From: Lachnospiraceae bacterium UBA938
GTDB taxonomy: Bacteria; Bacillota; Clostridia; Lachnospirales; Lachnospiraceae
Length of the DNA stretch: 64,000 nucleotides
Reading direction: 5' to 3'
NCBI GenBank assembly: GCA_002293475.1
Contig: DBDG01000066.1
Span: forward strand, 1-64,000
A model generated the notes under the pieces. The model had not been told where the DNA came from, searched no databases, and saw nothing but the letters and a program-made list of their open reading frames with translations. Numbering within the stretch: position 1 is the stretch's first letter; each line of letters starts with the position of its first letter. A program made the translations under genes and the position numbers. Shown here piece by piece: positions 17,742 to 28,358 of the stretch.

Positions 17742-18557
17742 TTATCTTTTAAGATTATTGGCTGTCTGCATCATTTCATCTGTGGTGGTGATGGCCTTAG
17801 AGTTCATCTCATAGGCACGTTGGGCGACGATGAGGTTGACCATCTCATCGGCTACCATGACGTTGGAGCCTTCCAGATAATATTGATTGACCTTGCTTAA
17901 TTCTAGGCCTTGTTCAGTCGCTTCGTTAAGAGGGGCGCCACTGGCTGCGGTCGGTGACCATACGCTGTTTCCTCTTCTTTCTAAGCCGCCGGCATTGTCA
18001 AACTGCCATAGACCGATGGTCATCCCCAAGTAGGCATCATTGCCTGTGTCATCGGGATAGTTAAGAGCTCCGGTGCTGTCAATGGATACTAAGTTAGCTC
18101 TGATGTTATCGGGTAGTTCTATCGGCTGGCCTTCTGTATCCAATACCGGGGAACCGTCACTGGCTGTTAGACCGATGCCGCCTTGCGTAATTGCCCACAC
18201 GAAATCACCGTTTCTGGTATAGTAAGTCTCTCCGTCGGCACCACGGACAGCAAAAAATCCTTTTCCTTCAATAGCGACGGCTGAATCGCTGCTGGATGCC
18301 AGCATAGGACCCTGCGAAAAGAGGTTGTTGATGGATGATGACCGCACACCCAAGCCTACCTGTGAACTGGTCGGCTTGGGATTGCCGTTGGCAGTTGTCG
18401 TCGGTGTCTGTAATGTCTGATAGAGAAGTGATTTAAACTGGGCTACCTGGCTTTTGTATCCGACTGTATTGACGTTGGCTAGGTTATTGGCAATGGTATC
18501 CACGTTTACTTGCTGGGCATTCATACCGGTAGCTGCGCTCCATAAGCTCCTTACCAT
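17742..18557 (-). CDS. flgG: Flagellar rod/hook-basal-body protein, FlgG/FlhP type
   Basis: 271 residues. It has the N-terminal rod signature (MVRSLWSAATGMNAQQ, then NNLANVNTVGYK) and the C-terminal D0 helix (VNLIVAQRAYEMNSKAITT), with a FlgE/F/G-like core between. It is exported by the flagellar type III system to form the rod. The pairing with a second rod protein behind an mreB homologue matches the mbl-flhO-flhP order of B. subtilis; this gene is at the flhP position. Confidence 0.88.
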   Translation of the reverse strand: MVRSLWSAATGMNAQQVNVDTIANNLANVNTVGYKSQVAQFKSLLYQTLQTPTTTANGNPKPTSSQVGLGVRSSSINNLFSQGPMLASSSDSAVAIEGKGFFAVRGADGETYYTRNGDFVWAITQGGIGLTASDGSPVLDTEGQPIELPDNIRANLVSIDSTGALNYPDDTGNDAYLGMTIGLWQFDNAGGLERRGNSVWSPTAASGAPLNEATEQGLELSKVNQYYLEGSNVMVADEMVNLIVAQRAYEMNSKAITTTDEMMQTANNLKR

Positions 18558-18620
18558 GTCTTTTCCTCCTTGTTATGTGTAAAGCTTGTTATGTGTAAAT
18601 CTTACTATATACAAAAATTG

Positions 18621-19400
18621 TTATATTCTGCCTAATTGGTTAGCGGCTATTTCTAAGGTACCGTCTATGGTAGTAATGACTTTCTGGTTACTATCATAAG
18701 CACGGTTTACGCTAATCATATTGACCATTTCAGTTACCACCGATATGTTGGAGGTTTCCAAGAATCCCGCATATACTTCGGCAGCGGGGGCGACTTCCAC
18801 GGCTCCTTCAATGGGTTGATAGTAATTTTCACCAAAATGTTCGAGGTAATTATAGTCTTCAAAATCGGTGACTTGGATCTGATTCACTACGATACCGTCC
18901 TGGATGATCTGGCCATAAACATTGATCTGTGTGTCGGAGGACTCCGGATTCAGTTCAACGTGCTCGCCGTTAGTATTCAGGACATAGTCACCGTCCTGGG
19001 TTACTAACTCGCCGTTAGAATTGACGGTAAAATTACCGTCACGGGTATATTTTACTGATGTCTCTCCGGCTTTATTGGTATATTCTATAGCAAAAAAACC
19101 GGCATCTGTCAGGGCCATGTCGTAGGTGTTGCCCGTAGATTTGAGCGGACCCTGAGAAAAGTCAGTGTAGCCTTCGCCGATCTTGACTCCCGGATTATTG
19201 ACACCGATATATCGAGCCAGTCTTGCGCCTTCCGAATAGTCCTTGATTTTATAAGCCAGCGCGTCTTTAAAGGATTGGCTGGTCGCGCCTTCCTTCTTAT
19301 ATCCATTGGTGTTGACATTGGCAAGGTTGTTTGTCAATACATCCATTCTGTTTTGTTGATTGATCATGCCCGTGTAGGCCGCATATAAACCTTTTACCAT
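18621..19400 (-). CDS. flgF: Flagellar rod protein, FlgF/FlhO type
   Basis: 259 residues. N-terminal MVKGLYAAYTGMINQQNRMD and NNLANVNTNGYKKEG, and the C-terminal motif VTEMVNMISVNRAYDSNQKVI, define a flagellar rod/hook family protein. Position between mbl and the FlgG-like gene corresponds to flhO of B. subtilis. Distinguishing FlgF from FlgG by sequence alone is uncertain. Confidence 0.85.
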   Translation of the reverse strand: MVKGLYAAYTGMINQQNRMDVLTNNLANVNTNGYKKEGATSQSFKDALAYKIKDYSEGARLARYIGVNNPGVKIGEGYTDFSQGPLKSTGNTYDMALTDAGFFAIEYTNKAGETSVKYTRDGNFTVNSNGELVTQDGDYVLNTNGEHVELNPESSDTQINVYGQIIQDGIVVNQIQVTDFEDYNYLEHFGENYYQPIEGAVEVAPAAEVYAGFLETSNISVVTEMVNMISVNRAYDSNQKVITTIDGTLEIAANQLGRI

Positions 19401-19451
19401 GCTGATAACCTCCTAATTCGCGAAGAACCAGAGCTTGCTCGTTTTTTTATG

Positions 19452-20444
19452 TTAGTTTTCCCGGTATCCTGCTAAGAACTCGACATATTTTCCGGTTCCT
19501 ACCGCTACCGCCGTCATGGGATCTTCCGCTGTCATGGTGTTGATACCGGTCTTTTCAGATATTAGTTCTTCCAGCCCGCGGAGCAGGCTTCCTCCGCCGG
19601 TAAGGACGATGCCGCGGTCAGCGATATCGGCCGCCAGTTCCGGAGGGGTTTTTTCCAGTACGCTGTGGATCGTTTCGATGATCTGCATAGTGGTTTCTTT
19701 TAGGGCTTCTTCGGTTTCTTCTGATGAAACCTTTACGGTTTTGGGAAGTCCGGTCACCAGATTCCTTCCTCTGACATCCATATAGTCCACTTCAATGCGT
19801 TTAAAGGCCGATCCGATTCTGATCTTAATGTCTTCTGCCGTTCTTTCTCCGATGAGCAGGTTATGTTTTTTACGCATATAACGTACTAAGGCATCGTCAA
19901 AATCGTCGCCGGCTATCTTGATGGATGCGCTTACTACCGTGCCTCCCAAGGAAATGACCGCTATGTCGGAGGTTCCGCCGCCAATATCTACGATCATGTT
20001 GCCACAGGGTTTGGCTATATCAATACCGGCACCGATTGCCGCAGCTATCGGTTCTTCAATAATGGAAACCTCTCTGGCACCGGCCTGCATAGTGGCATCT
20101 TCAACCGCCTTTTTCTCCACTTCGGTTACGCCGCTGGGAACACAGACTGCAATACGGGGCTTACGAAAACTTTTTCTTCCCAGTGCTTTTTGAATAAAGT
20201 ACTTCATCATTTTTTCCGTCACTTCATAATTAGAAATGACACCTTGCCGGAGAGGCCTTACTGCGATGATATTACCGGGTGTCCTGCCAAGCATCAGCCG
20301 GGCATCCTCGCCGATTGCTTTGATTTTATCGGTATCCCTGTCAAAAGCCACTACGGAAGGTTCTTTTAAGACAACTCCTCTTCCTCTGATGTAAACCAGA
20401 ATACTGGCTGTTCCCAAGTCAATTCCTATGTCTGTGTACTGCAT
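19452..20444 (-). CDS. mbl: MreB/Mbl actin-like cell-shape protein
   Basis: 330 residues with the actin-fold phosphate loops GIDLGTASILVYI (residues about 5-17) and DIGGGTSDIAVISLGG, and the adenosine motif VLTGGGSLLRGL near 290. It forms membrane-bound filaments that direct cell-wall synthesis. The start at 20444 has a GAAAGGGG site 6 bases upstream; the 25-residue upstream extension lies inside the leader hairpin and is rejected. The following flagellar rod genes match the mbl-flhO-flhP arrangement, favouring the Mbl paralogue over MreB. Confidence 0.9.
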   Translation of the reverse strand: MQYTDIGIDLGTASILVYIRGRGVVLKEPSVVAFDRDTDKIKAIGEDARLMLGRTPGNIIAVRPLRQGVISNYEVTEKMMKYFIQKALGRKSFRKPRIAVCVPSGVTEVEKKAVEDATMQAGAREVSIIEEPIAAAIGAGIDIAKPCGNMIVDIGGGTSDIAVISLGGTVVSASIKIAGDDFDDALVRYMRKKHNLLIGERTAEDIKIRIGSAFKRIEVDYMDVRGRNLVTGLPKTVKVSSEETEEALKETTMQIIETIHSVLEKTPPELAADIADRGIVLTGGGSLLRGLEELISEKTGINTMTAEDPMTAVAVGTGKYVEFLAGYREN

Positions 20445-20475
20445 TTTACGCCCCTTTCTAATAATATATAATGAT

Positions 20476-20510
20476 ACAGTTCGGTCATGGTGATTTTGTA
20501 GCCGAACTGT
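20476..20510 (-). promoter_or_regulatory. Stem-loop in the mbl leader
   Basis: Perfect 9-bp stem, arms 20476-20484 and 20502-20510, 17-base loop, in the transcript leader about 32 bases before the mbl start. No U-tract follows, so it is not a terminator; it could affect stability or translation. Confidence 0.45.
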
Positions 20511-20535
20511 AATTGTCATTCAAACACACAAAATC

Positions 20536-20563
20536 ATTATAACCTATAAAAGGGGTTTTTCAA
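20536..20563 (-). promoter_or_regulatory. Sigma-A promoter of mbl and the rod genes
   Basis: TTGAAA, 16-base spacer, TATAAT on the minus strand; leader of about 85 bases. Confidence 0.7.
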
Positions 20564-20639
20564 AGCACTTTCACAAAAAATTAATATATTACCAATTTAC
20601 TTAAATTATAGAAATTTTAACAGTTTTATCTAAATATTT

Positions 20640-20679
20640 GGAAAAAGCAAAGACACAAATTAGATCGCATCCTTGCTTT
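20640..20679 (-). terminator. Candidate terminator after uvrA
   Basis: 7-bp stem (20644-20650 with 20673-20679), long loop, followed on the minus strand by a short T run. It lies 44 bases past the uvrA stop. The long loop makes it a weak candidate. Confidence 0.4.
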
Positions 20680-20722
20680 ACTAGTAGTTATATCGGCAGT
20701 CGAGAATCAATACTTTATAGTA

Positions 20723-23581
20723 TTACTTATTTTTTTTGAGAATTTTCTGGATATACTGTCCTGTGTATGAATGGCGGCAGGCAGCGATTTCTTCCGGGGT
20801 TCCCTGCGCCAATACTGTTCCGCCTTTATCACCGCCTTCCGGACCCATATCAATGATATAGTCGGCAGTCTTAATAACATCCAGATTATGCTCAATTACC
20901 ACTACGGTGTTGCCGCCGACAGTCAACTGATGCAGGATCTCCACCAGCTTATGGACATCGGCAAAATGAAGGCCGGTCGTTGGCTCATCGAGAATATAGA
21001 TCGTCTTGCCGGTGCTCCGCCGGCTTAGTTCGGTAGCGAGCTTAACTCTCTGGGCTTCGCCGCCTGACAGGGTCGTGGCCGGCTGTCCTAATTTTACATA
21101 AGAGAGTCCTACATCGTATAATGTTGCTATCTTCCTTTTGATGGAGGGCACGTTTTCAAAGAAAGTGTTAGCCTCTTCCACTGTCATATCTAGGATGTCA
21201 TGGATATTTTTTCCTTTATATCTGACATCAAGGGTCTCGCGGTTATATCGCTTGCCGCCGCATACTTCACAGGGAACATAGACATCCGGCAGGAAATGCA
21301 TCTCAATTTTAATGATGCCGTCTCCGCTACAGGCTTCACATCTTCCGCCTTTGACATTAAAACTGAAGCGGCCTTTTTTATATCCCTTGGCTTTGGCATC
21401 GGGGGTCGCGGCAAACAGATCCCTGATCTGATCGAACACGCCCGTATAAGTGGCCGGGTTGGAGCGGGGTGTCCTGCCGATCGGAGACTGATCGATAGCA
21501 ATAACCTTATCAAGCTGCCCGATTCCTTTGATATCCTGATGCCTCCCGGCAATCGTCCTAGCCCGGTTCAGTTCTTTGGCTAGACGTTTATAGAGGATTT
21601 CATTGACCAATGAGCTTTTTCCCGAACCGGACACGCCGGTAACACAGGTCATGATGCCAAGCGGGACGGCTACATTGACATTTTTCAGGTTGTTTTCCGC
21701 ACCGCCGGTTATCTGAAGAAAGCCGGTCGGACGCCGGCGTTTTCCAGGCACCGGAATCGCCAGTTCACCACATAGATACTGGCCCGTGATTGATTCCTTT
21801 ATCGACATGATTTCGGCTGCCGTTCCGGCCGCAACTACTTCACCGCCGTGCGAGCCCGCTCCTGGGCCGATGTCCACGATATAATCAGCAGCCAGCATCG
21901 TTTCCTCATCATGTTCCACCACTAGGAGGGTATTGCCTAGATCCCGCAGATTTTTTAACGTATGCAGCAGCTTGTCATTATCTCGCTGATGCAATCCGAT
22001 ACTGGGCTCGTCTAAGATATAGCATACTCCTACCAGTCCGGAACCGATCTGGGTTGCAAGACGGATCCGCTGCGCCTCCCCGCCGGACAAAGATGCCGTT
22101 CCTCTGGCAAGTGTCAGGTAATCTAGGCCGACGTCAATGAGAAAGCCGACCCTGGCGCGGATTTCTTTCAGAACCTGCTTGCCGATCAGTTTCTGCTGTT
22201 CCGTGAGAATCATCGCTCCGATAAATTCATGGAGGGAACCAATTGACATCGAAGTTACTTCATATATATTCTTATCACTGACGGTTACAGCCAAAGATTC
22301 TTTCTTCAGGCGCATGCCGCCACATTCATTACAGGGAGTGATATGCATGAAGGTCTCATACTCCTGCTTGATGCCTTCTGAAGCCGTTTCACGGTAACGC
22401 CGTTCAACATTGCGGACAAGTCCTTCAAAAGCAACCGGATAGATCCCTTCGCCCCGTTGCCCCTTATAATGAACCGTCACTTCCCGGCCACCGGTTCCGT
22501 TTATCAGAACATGCTTTACTTGTTCGCTTAGCTCCTCAAATGGAGTATCCAGATCAAAATCATATGCTTTAGCCAGTGCCCTCAGGATGGCATTGGTAAA
22601 ACTGCCGGCATCATTGCTGGACTGCCAGCCGATCATAATGATGGCACCTTCATTGATGCTCAGGCGCTGGTTGGGTATCATCAGATCCACGCTGAACTCC
22701 ATCTTGTAGCCTAGGCCGGCACAGATCGGACAGGCTCCAAAAGGATTATTGAAGGAAAAGCTGCGGGGTTCAATCTCACTGACACTGACACCGCAGTCAG
22801 GGCAGGCAAAACTCTGACTGAAATTCATCGGCTCCCCGTCCACCACGTCTACTATCATCAAACCTTCCGCAAGCTCCATCACGCTTTCAATGGAATCGGT
22901 AAGACGTTTCTCAATGCCTGCCTTTACCACTAAGCGGTCAACAATGACCTCGATGCTATGCTTGATATTCTTGTCCAGCTTGATTTCTTCCGAAAGCTCA
23001 TAGAGATTACCGTCTACCCGCACCCGGACATAGCCGCTGCGTTTGGCTCGTTCAAATATTTTACTATGCTCACCCTTACGTCCTCTTACTACTGGTGCCA
23101 GAAGCTGGAGCCTAGTGCCTTCCGGTAGTTCCATGATCTGATCCACCATCTGGTCAATCGTCTGTCTTTTGATCTCCTTGCCGCATTGTGTACAGTGCGG
23201 AATCCCTATTCTGGCATACAGCAGGCGGAAATAGTCGTAGATTTCGGTGACCGTTCCTACGGTAGAGCGGGGGTTACGGTTGGTGGACTTCTGATCGATT
23301 GATATCGCTGGGGAAAGCCCCTCTATCTTCTCCACATCCGGCTTTTCCATCTGCCCTAAAAACTGCCTTGCATAAGAAGACAGCGATTCCATATAGCGCC
23401 TCTGTCCTTCTGCATATATCGTATCAAATGCCAAAGAAGACTTCCCGGATCCGGATAATCCCGTCAAAACCACCATCTCATTCCTAGGGATATCTATATT
23501 CAGATTTTTCAGATTATGCTCGTTAGCTCCCCTAATCTTAATAAATTCTTTTCTGGGTAGCATCTTCTTCACTTCTTCCAT
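20723..23581 (-). CDS. uvrA: Excinuclease ABC subunit A
   Basis: The 952-residue damage-recognition ATPase of nucleotide excision repair. Two ABC ATPase units: Walker [11 protein letters not shown] (about residue 40) and [10 protein letters not shown] (about 645), signature [12 protein letters not shown] and [12 protein letters not shown], and zinc fingers CPDCGVS...CPIC and CEACSGDG...CEVC. Length is normal. It follows uvrB by 47 bases and is probably co-transcribed from the SOS-controlled promoter upstream of uvrB. The ATG at 23581 has AGGAGG 11 bases upstream; an in-frame ATG seven codons later is an alternative. Confidence 0.96.
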   Translation of the reverse strand: MEEVKKMLPRKEFIKIRGANEHNLKNLNIDIPRNEMVVLTGLSGSGKSSLAFDTIYAEGQRRYMESLSSYARQFLGQMEKPDVEKIEGLSPAISIDQKSTNRNPRSTVGTVTEIYDYFRLLYARIGIPHCTQCGKEIKRQTIDQMVDQIMELPEGTRLQLLAPVVRGRKGEHSKIFERAKRSGYVRVRVDGNLYELSEEIKLDKNIKHSIEVIVDRLVVKAGIEKRLTDSIESVMELAEGLMIVDVVDGEPMNFSQSFACPDCGVSVSEIEPRSFSFNNPFGACPICAGLGYKMEFSVDLMIPNQRLSINEGAIIMIGWQSSNDAGSFTNAILRALAKAYDFDLDTPFEELSEQVKHVLINGTGGREVTVHYKGQRGEGIYPVAFEGLVRNVERRYRETASEGIKQEYETFMHITPCNECGGMRLKKESLAVTVSDKNIYEVTSMSIGSLHEFIGAMILTEQQKLIGKQVLKEIRARVGFLIDVGLDYLTLARGTASLSGGEAQRIRLATQIGSGLVGVCYILDEPSIGLHQRDNDKLLHTLKNLRDLGNTLLVVEHDEETMLAADYIVDIGPGAGSHGGEVVAAGTAAEIMSIKESITGQYLCGELAIPVPGKRRRPTGFLQITGGAENNLKNVNVAVPLGIMTCVTGVSGSGKSSLVNEILYKRLAKELNRARTIAGRHQDIKGIGQLDKVIAIDQSPIGRTPRSNPATYTGVFDQIRDLFAATPDAKAKGYKKGRFSFNVKGGRCEACSGDGIIKIEMHFLPDVYVPCEVCGGKRYNRETLDVRYKGKNIHDILDMTVEEANTFFENVPSIKRKIATLYDVGLSYVKLGQPATTLSGGEAQRVKLATELSRRSTGKTIYILDEPTTGLHFADVHKLVEILHQLTVGGNTVVVIEHNLDVIKTADYIIDMGPEGGDKGGTVLAQGTPEEIAACRHSYTGQYIQKILKKNK

Positions 23582-23628
23582 GGTGCCGGTTTCCTCCTAG
23601 GTCTTCTGTCTTTATCAAATTGATCTGC

Positions 23629-25614
23629 CTACTCAAGCTGCTTAAGCTGCTTCTTCAGTTCCGTCATCTTATCCCGCAGTTCGGCGGCAGCTTCAAAATT
23701 AAGTTCGGCAGCGGCCTGACGCATTTTTTTCTGCACCTGTCCGATCAGCTTTTCTAACTCAGCACGGTCCATAGACTCAGGATCCTTCTCAAACTTCATT
23801 TCTTCCTTGGCTATTTCCCGTGAAATCGTAATCAGGTCGCGCACTGCTTTTCGGATCGTCTGTGGCGTGATCCCATGCTCTTCATTATACTTCTGCTGGA
23901 TGGCCCGGCGCCGTTCTGTCTCATCAATCGCCTGCCGCATTGAATCGGTTACCTTGTCCGCGTACATGATTACATGACCTTCAGAGTTCCTGGCCGCCCG
24001 TCCGACCGTCTGAATCAGCGAAGTCCCGGAACGCAGGAAGCCCTCCTTATCCGCATCCAATACCGCTACCAAGGAAATCTCCGGAATATCCAGACCTTCC
24101 CGCAACAGATTGATGCCCACCAGCACATCAAAAACATCCAGACGCATGTCCCGGATAATCTCCGCTCTTTCCAGCGTGTCAATATCGGAATGTAGATACT
24201 TTACCCTTATTCCCACTTCCCGCATATAGTCAGTGAGGTCCTCCGCCATCCGCTTGGTCAGCGTCGTAATCATCACTTTATTCTTGCCCGCTACTTCTTT
24301 ATTGATCTCGGCAATCAGATCATCTATCTGCCCCGCAACCGGCCGGACAAAAATCTGCGGATCCAGCAAGCCGGTAGGCCGGATAATCTGTTCGACCCGC
24401 AAAAGCTCATGATTCTCTTCATATACGGAAGGTGTTGCCGACACAAACAGCAGCTGATTTATCTTATCCTCAAACTCATGGAACGCCAGCGGGCGGTTAT
24501 CCTTCGCCGAAGGCAGACGAAAACCGTAATCGACCAGTGTCGCCTTGCGCGACTGGTCCCCGGCATGCATCCCCCTGACCTGTGGCACGGTAATATGGGA
24601 TTCATCGACAATAATCAAATAATCGTCAGGGAAGAAGTCCATCAGCGTATATGGCGTTTCCCCCTCCTCGAGTCCATTGAGATGCCGGGAATAATTCTCG
24701 ATCCCTGAGCAAAAACCGGTTTCGCGCAGCATCTCGACATCGAAGTTCGTCCGTTCCGATATTCTCTGTGCTTCCAACAGTTTGTCCTCGCCTTTAAAAA
24801 AGCGGATCCGTTCCTCCAGCTCTTCCTCGATCTTACGTAAAGCCGGTTCCATAGATGCAGTGTCAATTACATAATGGGAGGCTGGGAAAACAAAAATAAA
24901 TTCCAGAATGCGTTTGACCATTCCGGTCAACACTTCAATTTCCGAGATCCGTTCAATCTCATCTCCAAAAAACTCTATCCGTACCGCCGTATCACTGGCC
25001 GCCGCCAGAAAGACCTCCACCACATCCCCGTGCACCCGGAAAGTCCCCCGGTGAAAATCCATCTCATTACGTATATACTGGATCTCCACCAGCTTACGGA
25101 CCACCTCGTCCCGGTCCTTCACCATCCCTGGCCGTAGCGACAATGTCATATCTTTATAATATTCCGGACTCCCCACTCCATAGATACAGGAAACGCTGGC
25201 GACCACGATCACATCCCGACGCTCGGTCAGTGAAGCCGTCGCCGAATGTCTGAGTTTGTCTATCTCTTCATTAATAGAAGAATCCTTGGCTATATAAGTG
25301 TCCGAAGACGGCACATAGGCCTCCGGCTGATAATAATCATAATAGGAAACAAAATACTCCACCGCATTGTCCGGAAACATCTCCTTAAACTCTCCGTAAA
25401 GCTGCCCCGCCAGCGTCTTATTATGCGCAATGATCAAAGTCGGCACCTGCAACGCCTGGATAATATTAGCCATCGTAAAAGTCTTCCCCGAACCGGTGAC
25501 CCCTAACAGCGTCTGGAATTGATTCCCTTTGCGAAATCCGTTCACCAGTGCCTCAATCGCCTCCGGCTGATCTCCCGTCGGCTGAAAAGGAGCTTTCAGT
25601 TCAAACTGTTTCAT
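23629..25614 (-). CDS. uvrB: Excinuclease ABC subunit B
   Basis: 661 residues; loaded by UvrA onto damaged DNA, then recruits UvrC. Walker [15 protein letters not shown] (about residue 40), the beta-hairpin [12 protein letters not shown], helicase motifs DESHITVPQ and QTVGRAARN, and a C-terminal UVR motif ([13 protein letters not shown]) for UvrC binding. The ATG at 25614 is preferred over the 25641 frame start because GGAGGT lies 6 bases upstream. Upstream are an extended -10 promoter (25672-25680) and a LexA-type box (25711-25722), as expected for a damage-inducible uvrBA operon. uvrC is not in the window. Confidence 0.96.
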   Translation of the reverse strand: MKQFELKAPFQPTGDQPEAIEALVNGFRKGNQFQTLLGVTGSGKTFTMANIIQALQVPTLIIAHNKTLAGQLYGEFKEMFPDNAVEYFVSYYDYYQPEAYVPSSDTYIAKDSSINEEIDKLRHSATASLTERRDVIVVASVSCIYGVGSPEYYKDMTLSLRPGMVKDRDEVVRKLVEIQYIRNEMDFHRGTFRVHGDVVEVFLAAASDTAVRIEFFGDEIERISEIEVLTGMVKRILEFIFVFPASHYVIDTASMEPALRKIEEELEERIRFFKGEDKLLEAQRISERTNFDVEMLRETGFCSGIENYSRHLNGLEEGETPYTLMDFFPDDYLIIVDESHITVPQVRGMHAGDQSRKATLVDYGFRLPSAKDNRPLAFHEFEDKINQLLFVSATPSVYEENHELLRVEQIIRPTGLLDPQIFVRPVAGQIDDLIAEINKEVAGKNKVMITTLTKRMAEDLTDYMREVGIRVKYLHSDIDTLERAEIIRDMRLDVFDVLVGINLLREGLDIPEISLVAVLDADKEGFLRSGTSLIQTVGRAARNSEGHVIMYADKVTDSMRQAIDETERRRAIQQKYNEEHGITPQTIRKAVRDLITISREIAKEEMKFEKDPESMDRAELEKLIGQVQKKMRQAAAELNFEAAAELRDKMTELKKQLKQLE

Positions 25615-25671
25615 GGCTGCACCTCCGTTCGCTCTGATCATAATAGAATATCTCTCCAGCTCATTTTTAAG

Positions 25672-25680
25672 ATTATATCA
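25672..25680 (-). promoter_or_regulatory. Extended -10 promoter of uvrBA
   Basis: TGATATAAT on the minus strand; the -35 is poor. About 60 bases upstream of the uvrB start and just downstream of the SOS box. Confidence 0.55.
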
Positions 25681-25688
25681 TAGGTAAA

Positions 25689-25737
25689 TAAAAAAGTACA
25701 GACAAATATAGAACAATTGTTCCCCCCTGTCTGTACT
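25689..25737 (-). terminator. Intrinsic terminator after ctpA
   Basis: Perfect 10-bp stem, arms 25695-25704 and 25728-25737, followed on the minus strand by TTTTTTATTT. The loop contains the palindrome at 25711-25722. It lies 40 bases past the ctpA stop. Confidence 0.75.
25711..25722. promoter_or_regulatory. LexA/DinR-type SOS box upstream of uvrBA
   Basis: GAACAATTGTTC, a perfect match to the Firmicute LexA core GAAC-N4-GTTC. It lies about 34 bases upstream of the uvrB -10 and within the loop of the ctpA terminator. Confidence 0.65.
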
Positions 25738-25776
25738 GGTATTGGAGCTTCAGGTGACACGTCTTCTAATCTACAT

Positions 25777-27051
25777 CTACATCTTCTCCTTCAGCACCTC
25801 AATCGCCTTCTCCAGCTGATTGTCAACCCCCTCATCATAAAGCGCATCCCGGTCCAGCTCTATCTCAACATCCGGTATCACCCCGACCCCGCCAAGGCTC
25901 CTTCCCAGCGGCGTAAAATAAGAGCTAACCGTCAGCTTCACTGCCGTCCCGTCCGAAATATTAATGATCTTCTGTACCACTCCTTTGCCATAGGTAGCCG
26001 TACCTATCACTGTTCCTTTCTGATAATCCTGAATAGCCCCCGCCATAATCTCCGACGCGCTGGCCGAATATTCGTTCACTAAGACCACCAGCGGGATCTG
26101 CAGTTCCTGTTTGCCGTCACAGCTGTATTCCTCACGCACTCCATTCCTGTCTTCCGTATATACGATCAGACCCTTAGGTAAGATCTTCCGGGCAATCTCG
26201 GTCAGTGAAGTAATGTTCCCGCCCGGATTGCTGCGCAGATCCAAAATCATTCCTTTAATATCATTTTCCTTCAGGACGGCCATCGCTTCAGCGTACTGGT
26301 CAATGGTGATATCATCAAACTCCGTTATCTGCACATAGCCGATTCCATCCTCGATGATGCTGTGATTGACCGTGGATTGCTCTAATACCGCCTTGCGAAG
26401 CAGGTCCAACTCTAAGAAATCAATCTCGCCTTCACGGTAAACCGTAAGATGTACCGGTGTATTTTCCTCTCCTCTGACTAAGGCTACCACTTCTGTAATG
26501 GAATAATTCTGGACATCCACATCATCAACCTTAACAATATGGTCACCTTCCCGTAAGCCCGCTTCTTCTGCCGGGCTTCCCGCCATAATCCCACTGATAT
26601 ATGTCATTTCCATTTCTTCATCATAGCCGATATAGGCACCGATCCCGTAACTAACCCCTTCGATACTGGCATGGGCCTGAATAAGCTCATCAGCAGAATA
26701 ATACTCGGAATATGGATCATCCAAAGCGGCAACCAGTCCCTTAAACAGCCCGGTTTCCAGCTGCTCCCTAGAAACATCTGTTTTATAAAAGTTTTCGTCG
26801 ATAATCTCCTCGATTGCCGTCATTTTCTCAAATGTCGATGAGTTGACAATACTGGCTCCCTCCTCTGTTAAGGCTCCCCTTTGTCCGCTCCTGTTTAATA
26901 AATCCGTGTTTATATATTCAAGTAATATCCTACCAAATACCACGATGCTTACTACGAATAGGCAGGTGGACGCTCCAAACAGAAATCCCGTCAAAAAGCC
27001 TTTAGTTATTTTGGTCTTATTTTCATTTTCCAATTTATTTTCTCCATTCAT
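25777..27051 (-). CDS. ctpA: S41 C-terminal processing peptidase
   Basis: 424 residues: short Lys/Glu-rich N-terminus, one membrane segment (residues about 17-40), a PDZ domain (about 115-200, AGSPAEEAGLREGDHIVKVDD), and the S41 catalytic domain with nucleophile Ser in EYSASASEIMAGA and general-base Lys in ATYGKGVVQ. It acts outside the membrane, cutting protein C-termini. It follows the PcsB/EnvC-like peptidase gene by about 36 bases in an ftsE-ftsX-peptidase-ctpA series, suggesting a role in division or wall remodelling. A terminator follows it. Confidence 0.92.
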   Translation of the reverse strand: MNGENKLENENKTKITKGFLTGFLFGASTCLFVVSIVVFGRILLEYINTDLLNRSGQRGALTEEGASIVNSSTFEKMTAIEEIIDENFYKTDVSREQLETGLFKGLVAALDDPYSEYYSADELIQAHASIEGVSYGIGAYIGYDEEMEMTYISGIMAGSPAEEAGLREGDHIVKVDDVDVQNYSITEVVALVRGEENTPVHLTVYREGEIDFLELDLLRKAVLEQSTVNHSIIEDGIGYVQITEFDDITIDQYAEAMAVLKENDIKGMILDLRSNPGGNITSLTEIARKILPKGLIVYTEDRNGVREEYSCDGKQELQIPLVVLVNEYSASASEIMAGAIQDYQKGTVIGTATYGKGVVQKIINISDGTAVKLTVSSYFTPLGRSLGGVGVIPDVEIELDRDALYDEGVDNQLEKAIEVLKEKM

Positions 27052-27087
27052 ACTTGCCAGTTAAACGGTATGTTGGCAACACTAATT

Positions 27088-28302
27088 TCACCTCAGATAA
27101 TTCCAAGGATTGACGTATTTTCCTCCGACACGGACGCTAAAATGCAGATGGTTGCCGGTCGAGCGTCCGGTAGAGCCGATAGCCGCGATCCTCTGTCCCT
27201 TGGTAACCTCGGCTCCCTCGGCTACATACATGGCTGATGCATGCATGTATATAGTATAGACACTGTCGCCGTGGTCAATCATAATATAATTTCCCATGCT
27301 GCCATTATAACTTGCCGCGACTACTTTTCCATCATAAGCCGCTAAAATATCCGACCCTCCCGGTGCCGCCATATCAATCCCGTTATGAAACTGCGGTACG
27401 TTTAAAATGGGATGTATCCTGTCCCCATATTCGTCCGATATCCTTCTATAAGCAGGGGCTGGCCAGGCAAACATACCGCCGTTATATCTGCGTCCCTGCT
27501 CGGCGGCCAGTCTGGCCCGTTCTTCGGCAACCGCTTTTTCCAGAGCTGCTATCGTGTCATTCTGCATCCGGATATCGGCTTCAAACTCCGCGATGGCTTG
27601 CTCTTTTTGGGATATATCTCCCATCACTGCAGCAATCTGAATCTCTTTTTCCGATATCAGCTCATTGACTGCTGCCTGCTCCACCTCTACAGCCACTTTA
27701 GCTTCATCCAGCAGTGCCTTTTCTTCCTCTAGGGCTTCCTTGCTTAAGGCCACAAATTCTGAGTGTAAGATGTATTCCTGAAGTTTATTTCTGTCATATT
27801 GAGAAAGCATCTCAATATAATCTGCCGTATTCAGCATATCCCCTAGTCCTTCCGAACCAAAGATCATCTCCAGATAATAAGTTCCTCCCTGCTCATACAT
27901 GAACTTTATCCGGATTTTCATCGCCTCATACTGAGCGGTCTGCACGGCAATGGCTTCTTCCAGTTCCGCGCTTTTATCTGCTATTTCTGTTTCCTTGTCG
28001 GTGATCATCTGATTCAGATCGGCAATCTTCGTTTCTAACGCTGCCAGACTGGCATCCAGTTCTTCTATGTAGAGTGACAGATCTGCTTTAGACTTTTCTA
28101 GGCTGGCTTTGATGTCCTTGACACTGGTCAGATTATTCTGAAGCTCATCCTTGGCTTTCTTGGCATCGGCAATTTCCTGTTCTTTAGCTTTGATGCTGGC
28201 ATTGGTGAGCGTATTAGCATAGGATACTTCTATATTACCGTTCCAGCAGAAAGCGAAGGAAAGCACCATAAATATGCAGAAATATATTTTACATCGTCTC
28301 AT
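27088..28302 (-). CDS. Secreted coiled-coil M23 peptidase (EnvC/PcsB-like)
   Basis: 404 residues from the ATG at 28302: signal peptide (cleavage near residue 27), a long coiled coil (about 35-270, Glu/Ala/Lys-rich), then an M23 domain with the zinc ligands HNGIDMAAPG and HLHFSV, both present, so it may be an active endopeptidase rather than a degenerate activator. FtsEX uses such a periplasmic/extracellular coiled-coil partner (EnvC in E. coli, PcsB or CwlO-type in Gram-positives) to activate wall cleavage at division. The gene directly follows ftsX. The frame extends 20 codons upstream but that part overlaps ftsX and does not improve the signal peptide. Confidence 0.88.
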   Translation of the reverse strand: MRRCKIYFCIFMVLSFAFCWNGNIEVSYANTLTNASIKAKEQEIADAKKAKDELQNNLTSVKDIKASLEKSKADLSLYIEELDASLAALETKIADLNQMITDKETEIADKSAELEEAIAVQTAQYEAMKIRIKFMYEQGGTYYLEMIFGSEGLGDMLNTADYIEMLSQYDRNKLQEYILHSEFVALSKEALEEEKALLDEAKVAVEVEQAAVNELISEKEIQIAAVMGDISQKEQAIAEFEADIRMQNDTIAALEKAVAEERARLAAEQGRRYNGGMFAWPAPAYRRISDEYGDRIHPILNVPQFHNGIDMAAPGGSDILAAYDGKVVAASYNGSMGNYIMIDHGDSVYTIYMHASAMYVAEGAEVTKGQRIAAIGSTGRSTGNHLHFSVRVGGKYVNPWNYLR

Positions 28303-28358
28303 TCTGATTGACTCCCATACCGGCTTGCCTAAAAATATATAATGCAAACCGGTGCCGA

